Positions 1 to 3,669 of a stretch of DNA of 5,619 bases are shown in pieces. The notes under the pieces were generated by a model. It was not told the DNA's origin. It ran no database searches and saw only the letters and a list, made by a program, of their open reading frames with translations. Source of the stretch: Anaerolineae bacterium (GTDB lineage: Bacteria; Chloroflexota; Anaerolineae; B4-G1; SLSP01); contig JAFGNI010000304.1 of the NCBI GenBank assembly GCA_016927095.1, positions 1 through 5,619 of the forward strand, written 5' to 3'. The position numbers and the translations under genes were made by a program. Every line of letters starts with the position of its first letter. Within the stretch, counting starts at the first letter, position 1.

Positions 1-252
1 ACCGAGACGGTGGCGCTGAGCCTGCCGGGGATCACCCTGGAAGAGGGCACGGTCTACACGGTCTACGCGATGGGCTTCGCGGGTGGTGGTGAGCCCGCCC
101 TGACCGCAGTCATCAGTGTGGACGCCCAGCGCAGCGCGATGCTGCCCGCAACCGGTGCTAACAACACGGCAATCTTCGCAGGCCTCTTCTTCGCCGGACT
201 GGCACTGGTGGCCTTGAGCTTCCGCGCTCGCCGCGCTGAGGTTGTCGCCTAG
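1..252 (+). CDS. C-terminal end of a DUF4397-like surface protein with LPxTG-type sorting signal (5' partial)
   Basis: The frame is open from the first base and ends at TAG 250-252, leaving 83 codons of a gene that begins outside the window. Residues about 6-40 (LPGITLEEGTVYTVYAMGF, then a Gly-rich turn and LTAVISVD) resemble the last beta strands of DUF4397 repeats, which occur in extracellular proteins of Chloroflexota and Firmicutes. The C-terminus has the three parts of a cell-wall sorting signal: LPATG at residues 48-52 (bases 142-156), a hydrophobic segment at about 56-74, and a short basic tail with RARR. In known systems sortase cleaves between T and G and links the protein to the cell wall or to a neighbouring subunit, so this protein probably ends up outside the cell. 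The sorting signal is seen directly. The DUF4397 assignment rests on a short fragment and is less certain. No sortase gene is visible here. Confidence 0.8.
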   Translation, partial: TETVALSLPGITLEEGTVYTVYAMGFAGGGEPALTAVISVDAQRSAMLPATGANNTAIFAGLFFAGLALVALSFRARRAEVVA

Positions 253-300
253 TAACTTCTAATTGAGTTGGCTCAAGAACCCATAGCGGTTCGCATACGA

Positions 301-330
301 CGGCGGCGAGGGAAATTCTCCTCGCCGCCG
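301..330 (+). terminator. GC-rich stem-loop, probable terminator between convergent genes
   Basis: A perfect 11-bp inverted repeat (CGGCGGCGAGG at 301-311, CCTCGCCGCCG at 320-330) encloses the 8-base loop 312-319. The plus-strand RNA then reads CAUUACUUGU, a poor U-tract, so this is not a textbook intrinsic terminator. It lies 48 bases after the stop of the surface-protein gene and 32 bases past the stop of the converging regulator gene. It could therefore stop or protect transcripts from both sides. No U-run follows it on the minus strand. Confidence 0.6.
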
Positions 331-362
331 CATTACTTGTGATAACCAAGGCGTGTGCGAAC

Positions 363-755
363 CTAGGTAGCGTTCCACCGATGCCGTCGTTGGTGCAACA
401 CGTATTCCAAGAGCACGGTGCGATCGTCCACGGGGAGGTGCTTGGCGGTCTCCCAGAATTCCCCTAGAGGGGCCTCGCTCGTCGCAGCGCAGTAAGGAAT
501 ATACGCTTTACCCTGTTCCGAGACCATCTTTAGCTCGTTGATCAGCTCAGCTGGGTCGGTCTCCAACGCATCTGCAAGGCTAAAGGTCTGGCGCACCGTC
601 AGCCGGGCTGGGCTACGGTCATCACCCTCGAAGACGCGGCGGAGCAAGTTTATGGGGACAGTAGCACGATCCGCAAGATCCGCGAGGGAGAGCCCTCTTG
701 CGGTCATCTGCTGCCGCAACCAAGCGATCACATCGAGATGAGTCGCATCGTCCAT
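363..755 (-). CDS. XRE-family helix-turn-helix transcriptional regulator
   Basis: This is a 130-residue protein with an N-terminal Cro/C1-type DNA-binding domain. An opening helix at about 7-19 is followed by the HTH pair: GLSLADLADRA (21-31), a short turn, then the recognition helix VPINLLRRVFEG (33-44). Further helices at about 56-64 and 68-75 (TFSLADALE, DPAELINEL) complete the usual five-helix fold. The C-terminal 50 residues hold a LPVDDRTVLLEYVLHQRRHR helix, perhaps for dimerization; no enzymatic or ligand domain is recognisable. The ATG at 755 is favoured because an in-frame TAG lies five codons upstream (768-770). The ribosome-binding site is weak (GGGG about 6 bases upstream). It has its own promoter at 867-895 and converges on the surface-protein gene. 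The targets are unknown. Autoregulation is plausible from the dyads in the promoter but is inference. Confidence 0.85.
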   Translation of the reverse strand: MDDATHLDVIAWLRQQMTARGLSLADLADRATVPINLLRRVFEGDDRSPARLTVRQTFSLADALETDPAELINELKMVSEQGKAYIPYCAATSEAPLGEFWETAKHLPVDDRTVLLEYVLHQRRHRWNAT

Positions 756-861
756 CCGACGCCCCGTCTAGCCCCTGAGTATGGAGAGCGGCGCCTCTAG
801 ACCAGCTGCAGTGCACCGCGCCCGGCCCTGATGCATGAGCCGGTCGGCAGCAACAACCTTA

Positions 862-871
862 ATACAAGTAT
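862..871. promoter_or_regulatory. Small dyad overlapping the -10 of the regulator promoter
   Basis: ATAC-AA-GTAT has perfect 4-bp arms around a 2-bp centre and covers most of the -10 hexamer. Its centre (866/867) is 21 bp, about two helical turns, from the centre of the dyad at 881-894. Two dimers could therefore sit on the same face of the DNA. The arms are short and differ in sequence from the other dyad, so chance is a real alternative. Confidence 0.3.
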
Positions 872-895
872 AGGGGTTTGTGACGCCGGTGTCAA
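867..895 (-). promoter_or_regulatory. Near-consensus sigma-70-type promoter of the XRE regulator
   Basis: Read on the minus strand, TTGACA (890-895) is followed by exactly 17 bp and then TATACT (867-872). That is a perfect -35 and a 5/6 match to the -10. Initiation is expected at one of the A residues at 859-860, giving a leader of about 105 nt before the regulator ATG at 755. This is one of the best promoter matches in the window and lies in a locally AT-richer stretch. Confidence 0.75.
881..894. promoter_or_regulatory. Dyad overlapping the -35 of the regulator promoter, candidate operator
   Basis: TGACGCCGGTGTCA is an inverted repeat matching at 12 of 14 positions; the only break is the G/T pair at 885/890. 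It covers the promoter spacer and five bases of the -35 hexamer. A dimeric HTH protein bound here would block RNA polymerase. The regulator encoded just downstream is the natural candidate, but nothing in the sequence proves that it binds. Confidence 0.45.
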
Positions 896-1030
896 GCCGT
901 TTTGCGTACTGTCGCTGTCCCTAGTGATAAATAAGAACTCGGCGCGGGCTGACCGGCAACGAAAAGTGTGCCAAGGCAAATCAGGGAATGACAGAGTCAG
1001 CGAATCACCTCCGGTTGCGGTTGTCTCGTC

Positions 1031-1082
1031 ATTCGCCGATGCGTTGATTCGCCTATTCGCTCATTCGCTTACTCGCTTACTC
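1031..1082. repeat. Degenerate octamer tandem repeat (ATTCGCYN), 6.5 copies
   Basis: On the plus strand the units are ATTCGCCG, ATGCGTTG, ATTCGCCT, ATTCGCTC, ATTCGCTT, ACTCGCTT and a half unit ACTC, in an unbroken 8-base register. On the xth coding strand the unit reads RRGCGAAT. The array overlaps the first two bases of the xth stop triplet as written on the plus strand (1081-1083). Inverted matches lie just beyond it: GCGAATCA at 1000-1007 pairs with TGATTCGC at 1045-1052, and GAATGAC at 986-992 pairs with GTCATTC at 1028-1034. It would form the 3' untranslated end of the xth transcript. Its function is unknown. Confidence 0.7.
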
Positions 1083-1860
1083 AGATCTCGAACTCCGCCA
1101 CGAGGAACGTATGGTCCGACGGGCGCTCGGCACGCCGCGCGTCGAGGTCGATCCAGGCGTCAATTGACTTCGCGGCGAGGGGCGCCGTGGCCCAGATGTG
1201 ATCGATGCGCCAGCCGACATTGCGCTCAATGGCGTTCCGTGCGCGGTAGTCATAGTAGGTGTACTGATTCGGTTCGTCTGGGTGGTGTTTCCGGAAGATG
1301 TCGGTGAAGCCCCACTGGCGCACCTCCTCCAGGGCCGCCTGAACCTCGGGGTTGAAGTCCACGTGGCCCTGCAGGCTCTTCGGGTCATAGACGTCGATGT
1401 CTTGCGTGGCGACGTTGAAATCCCCCAACCAGATGATCGGATCGTCTGGGCTGAAGTGCGCGTCAAACCATGACCTAATCCGGGACAACCAATCCAGTTT
1501 GTAGGCGAACTGCTCGTGGCTCATTTCCCGCCCCTGTGGGACGTAGGCGTTCACTACATGGATGCCGTCGAAGACTGTGTACAGCAGGCGCGCTGCATCG
1601 TCGCCATCGTCGAACCCCGCCGACACCGAGTCTGGCTCTGTCCGGCTCACCGTGGCGACGCCGGCATGGGACTTCTGGCCGGCGAATTGGACATAGTAGC
1701 CCGCGTCCAAGATGGTATCCTTCGGGAAATCCTCGTCCTGCACCTTGGTCTCTTGCACGCAGATCACGTCGGCCTCTTCGCGCGCCATCCAGTCCAGGAT
1801 CTGATCCAGGCGCACGCGGATAGAGTTGGCGTTGAAGGCGCTGATCTTGAAATGACCCAT
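1081..1860 (-). CDS. xth: Exodeoxyribonuclease III (AP endonuclease, EEP superfamily)
   Basis: This 259-residue protein is close to E. coli ExoIII (268) in length. The family attacks abasic sites in duplex DNA by cutting 5' to the lesion, and removes 3' blocking groups in base-excision repair in the cytoplasm. All expected active-site residues are visible: N10 in FNANS, E37 in VCVQETK-like ICVQETK, Y106 in NAYVPQG, D147 and N149 in LGDFNVA, D220 in WRIDHIWAT, and the terminal D249-H250 pair in PSDHT. These align with E. coli N7, E34, Y109, D151, N153, D229, D258 and H259. The ATG at 1860 has AAAGGAGT (1871-1878) ten bases upstream. That site overlaps the stop codon of the YbjN-like gene, which indicates translation coupled to the upstream gene. 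It is the last gene of the probable prs operon and ends at the octamer repeat. The gene is intact and looks ordinary. Confidence 0.95.
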   Translation of the reverse strand: MGHFKISAFNANSIRVRLDQILDWMAREEADVICVQETKVQDEDFPKDTILDAGYYVQFAGQKSHAGVATVSRTEPDSVSAGFDDGDDAARLLYTVFDGIHVVNAYVPQGREMSHEQFAYKLDWLSRIRSWFDAHFSPDDPIIWLGDFNVATQDIDVYDPKSLQGHVDFNPEVQAALEEVRQWGFTDIFRKHHPDEPNQYTYYDYRARNAIERNVGWRIDHIWATAPLAAKSIDAWIDLDARRAERPSDHTFLVAEFEI

Positions 1861-1876
1861 AGGGCTGATGACTCCT

Positions 1877-2413
1877 TTATCCCTCTATCTCGTGGATGGC
1901 TTCCTCAGGCGTCTTGTTACCATACATCACCGCCAGCAGCCCGGGCATGTAGAAGTCCATAGTGTGGACAGCCGGGTAGATGGCGTTCTTGATCAGGACC
2001 GGCGTCAGCGTCTGTCCCTCGAAATCCAGGCTGCTCTTGTACCGGACCTCACCATCGCTGTAGTCGAGCTCGAAGTTGCCGATCCGGAGCCCGAAGTTGG
2101 CACGTGTGATGTACTCCGCGACGGCAGCCCGTACCTCCGCGGGGGCCTTGATCGGCGCGATGACGTAGAATAGGAACTGTTCCAGGTCCACCCGGATTTG
2201 GGCGTAGCAGCGCACGTCGCCGTGGTCGCCGGAGAAGTAGACGCGCAGGATCGACGTGTCCTCCAGCCGCTGGGGATGCCAACCGTCCTCCTCCAGGAAG
2301 GTCGTGAGGGTGGCGAAGGCGCGCCATCCGGTGGCGTGCTGAGCCTCACCGGGGCTGGCACCGTCATCATCGGAGGCGCCGTTGTCGGGCAAAGGTGGCG
2401 GCTCGATCATCAT
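1877..2413 (-). CDS. YbjN-domain protein
   Basis: The protein has 178 residues. An acidic, Pro/Gly-rich and probably disordered segment (1-29) precedes one YbjN-type domain (about 30-178). That domain begins WRAFATLTTFLEEDGW, has a central strand pair (YAQIRVDLEQFLFYVIAP) and the typical ANFGLRIGNFELDYSDGEVRY stretch, and ends with helices around AVHTMDFYMPGLLAVMYG. YbjN proteins are also labelled sensory transduction regulators and resemble type III secretion chaperones in fold; their biochemical role is unsettled. There is no signal peptide or membrane segment. Two adjacent ATGs follow AAGGAG (2418-2423): the one at 2413 is spaced by 4 bases and the one at 2410 by 7, so the real start may be the second. 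A longer frame to 2521 is unlikely because it would overlap prs and bypass this ribosome-binding site. The gene lies 41 bp after prs and 16 bp before xth, within the same likely operon. Confidence 0.85.
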   Translation of the reverse strand: MMIEPPPLPDNGASDDDGASPGEAQHATGWRAFATLTTFLEEDGWHPQRLEDTSILRVYFSGDHGDVRCYAQIRVDLEQFLFYVIAPIKAPAEVRAAVAEYITRANFGLRIGNFELDYSDGEVRYKSSLDFEGQTLTPVLIKNAIYPAVHTMDFYMPGLLAVMYGNKTPEEAIHEIEG

Positions 2414-2454
2414 AACGCTCCTTAGGTAGCGCGAGGTTAGAGTTTGGCTTGGGC

Positions 2455-3480
2455 CTACGCTTGCTTGGGCATGGGCCAGAACTCGAACAGCGATCCCACC
2501 GACTCGCCCAGCACGTTGCACCGGATAACCTCCGCGAAAATCCGGGCGACAGATAGCACCTTGAGCCGTTCGGGCCTGTGCTCCTCGGGTGGTGGGACGG
2601 TATCCGTGACCACCACTTCGTCGATTTCCGCAATGGCGTTGAGGCGCTCGACGGCGGGTCCGGCGAAGAGCCCGTGCGTGCCGACCACGGTGATCCGTCC
2701 GATCTGGTGGTTCTCCTGTAGATAGGCGACCATCTCCGCGATCGTGCCGGCGGTCGCGATCTCGTCATCTACGATGACCACGTCCTTCTTCGTCACGTCG
2801 CCCATCACACCGGTGATGGACACCTCGTTGTCGTTCAGGCGTGTCTTCTCGCCAGCCGCCATCTGAAGCCCCAGCGCCCGGGCCAACTTGCCGACGCGCT
2901 TGGCGTGGCCCACATCTGGTGCAACGAGCACCGTGTTGCTCAGATCCTTCTTGCGCAGATGCTCGAGAAATACCGAGTGCGCGGTCAGGTGGTCGGCGGG
3001 CACGCTGAAGAAGCCATGCACCTGGGGCGAATGAAGGGTCATGGTGATGACCTGCGTTGCGCCTGCGGTGGTCAGCAGGTCGGCGACCAGACGCGCCGCG
3101 ATCGAGATGCGCGGCGCGTCCTTCTTGTCGGACCGGGCGTAGGAGTAATAGGGGATAACCGCGGTCACGTCCTTAGCAGCACCCCCCTTGGCGATATCCA
3201 GCATGAGAAGCAGCTCCATCAGGTGGTCGCTGCACGGCGGGCACAAGGGCTGCACGATGAAGACGTCTTTGCCCCGTACGCTGGTTCCGAGTTGGATGTA
3301 GTAGTCGTCGTTGGAGAACTTGCGGATCGTCGTCGGGCTGAGATCCAGCCCCAGATTGCCGGCAATGGCTGTTGCCAGGGCTCTGTGAGCGGAGCCACTG
3401 AACATCAGCACGTTGTTGAGCGCGTCACGCTGGGACGGAGCGCGAACCGCATTGCCACAGGTCTGTGTATCCTGAGTCAA
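2455..3480 (-). CDS. prs: Ribose-phosphate pyrophosphokinase (PRPP synthetase), divergent loops
   Basis: It makes PRPP from ribose 5-phosphate and ATP for purine, pyrimidine, histidine, tryptophan and NAD synthesis. The TTG at 3478-3480 is chosen because AAGGAG (3487-3492) lies six bases upstream; the product is 341 residues against about 315 in most relatives, owing to a 22-residue N-terminal extension. A GTG at 3531 would lie only about 6 bases from the predicted transcript start and has no spaced ribosome-binding site. Visible landmarks are NVLMFSGSAHRALA (from 23), SVRGKDVFIVQ (67-77), VIPYYSYARSDKKD (108-121), H150, PDVG with metal-ligand D189, catalytic-loop K212 and R214 in EKTR, and the PRPP loop VDDEIATAGT (237-246). 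Changes from the common form are FSNDD for FSDGE, MTLH for MDLH, EKTR for DKRR, EIA for MID in the PRPP loop, and CPPC at 80-83. Key catalytic residues remain, so it is probably active. First gene of the likely operon. Confidence 0.93.
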   Translation of the reverse strand: MTQDTQTCGNAVRAPSQRDALNNVLMFSGSAHRALATAIAGNLGLDLSPTTIRKFSNDDYYIQLGTSVRGKDVFIVQPLCPPCSDHLMELLLMLDIAKGGAAKDVTAVIPYYSYARSDKKDAPRISIAARLVADLLTTAGATQVITMTLHSPQVHGFFSVPADHLTAHSVFLEHLRKKDLSNTVLVAPDVGHAKRVGKLARALGLQMAAGEKTRLNDNEVSITGVMGDVTKKDVVIVDDEIATAGTIAEMVAYLQENHQIGRITVVGTHGLFAGPAVERLNAIAEIDEVVVTDTVPPPEEHRPERLKVLSVARIFAEVIRCNVLGESVGSLFEFWPMPKQA

Positions 3481-3486
3481 CGGTAA

Positions 3487-3492
3487 CTCCTT
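3487..3492 (-). promoter_or_regulatory. Shine-Dalgarno site that decides the prs TTG start
   Basis: AAGGAG on the minus strand, six bases before TTG 3478-3480, is a full match to the anti-SD core at good spacing. No ATG with comparable support lies between it and the conserved core of the enzyme, so the rare TTG start is preferred. Confidence 0.7.
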
Positions 3493-3543
3493 CTCTTCCT
3501 TGGGTGGGTGACAGGATCCTTGGCCATTCACCCCTTCGCACCT

Positions 3544-3571
3544 ATTCTAGATGGCAGCCACGCTGGGTCAA
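3544..3571 (-). promoter_or_regulatory. Sigma-70-type promoter of the prs operon
   Basis: On the minus strand TTGACC (3566-3571) is followed by 16 bp and TAGAAT (3544-3549), each a 5/6 match to consensus. Initiation is expected near 3537, giving a leader of about 57 nt to the TTG start of prs. It lies in the gap after the S9 peptidase gene and its stem-loop, where an operon promoter is expected. Confidence 0.6.
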
Positions 3572-3625
3572 CCCTCCTACCGGCACATGCAGGGCGTGAC
3601 AGATGTCCTAGGCGTGGGTCTCTGG

Positions 3626-3668
3626 TTGACCTTCCGGGATGCTTCAGAGCTTCCCGGAAGGGGGTCAA
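3626..3668 (-). terminator. Long stem-loop after the S9 peptidase gene, probable terminator
   Basis: TTGACCTTCCGGGA (3626-3639) pairs with TCCCGGAA-GG-TCAA in 3652-3668, with three extra G residues bulged in the 3660-3664 G-run. After a single T/T mismatch the stem continues as GCT/AGC (3641-3643, 3648-3650) closed by a TCAG loop. It begins two bases after the peptidase stop codon. The minus-strand RNA continues CCAGAGACC without a U-run, so it may be a factor-dependent terminator or a 3'-end protecting hairpin. It also insulates the prs promoter from the upstream gene. Confidence 0.55.
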
Positions 3669-3669
3669 G

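Larger units (their letters stand above)
756..1080. other. Intergenic region without a convincing gene
   Basis: These 325 bases separate the regulator start from the xth stop. They hold the minus-strand promoter at 867-895, about 105 bases of probable regulator leader (756-860), two promoter dyads, and an octamer array next to xth. Open frames crossing it on either strand lack ribosome-binding sites and family resemblance. No tRNA-like cloverleaf or strong terminator was found. The leader has a GTCTAG/CTAGAC inverted repeat (766-771 and 797-802) with a 25-base loop, too weak to call. Confidence 0.6.

Noticed and set aside
902..930. Possible plus-strand promoter TTGCGT-17-TGATAA
   Set aside because: Both hexamers are weak matches, and there is no plausible plus-strand gene downstream.
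797..979. Minus-strand open frame of 60 codons upstream of the regulator
   Set aside because: It spans the regulator's -35 and -10 region and lacks a Shine-Dalgarno site and any family resemblance.
1031..1082. Octamer array as a CRISPR or iteron array
   Set aside because: There are no spacers between the units, which are only 8 bases long, and no origin or replication gene is nearby.
831..1307. Plus-strand open frame crossing the intergenic region into xth
   Set aside because: It runs through the regulator promoter and octamer array, then antisense to xth; its second half is an Arg/Ser-rich shadow and no family is recognisable.
2414..2521. N-terminal extension of the YbjN-like protein to 2521
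   Set aside because: It would overlap the prs 3' end and bypass the AAGGAG site at 2418-2423; the extension reads like the out-of-frame prs sequence.
2905..3486. Plus-strand open frame of 193 codons opposite prs
   Set aside because: It is antisense to the conserved PRPP synthetase core, and its composition shows no domain pattern.
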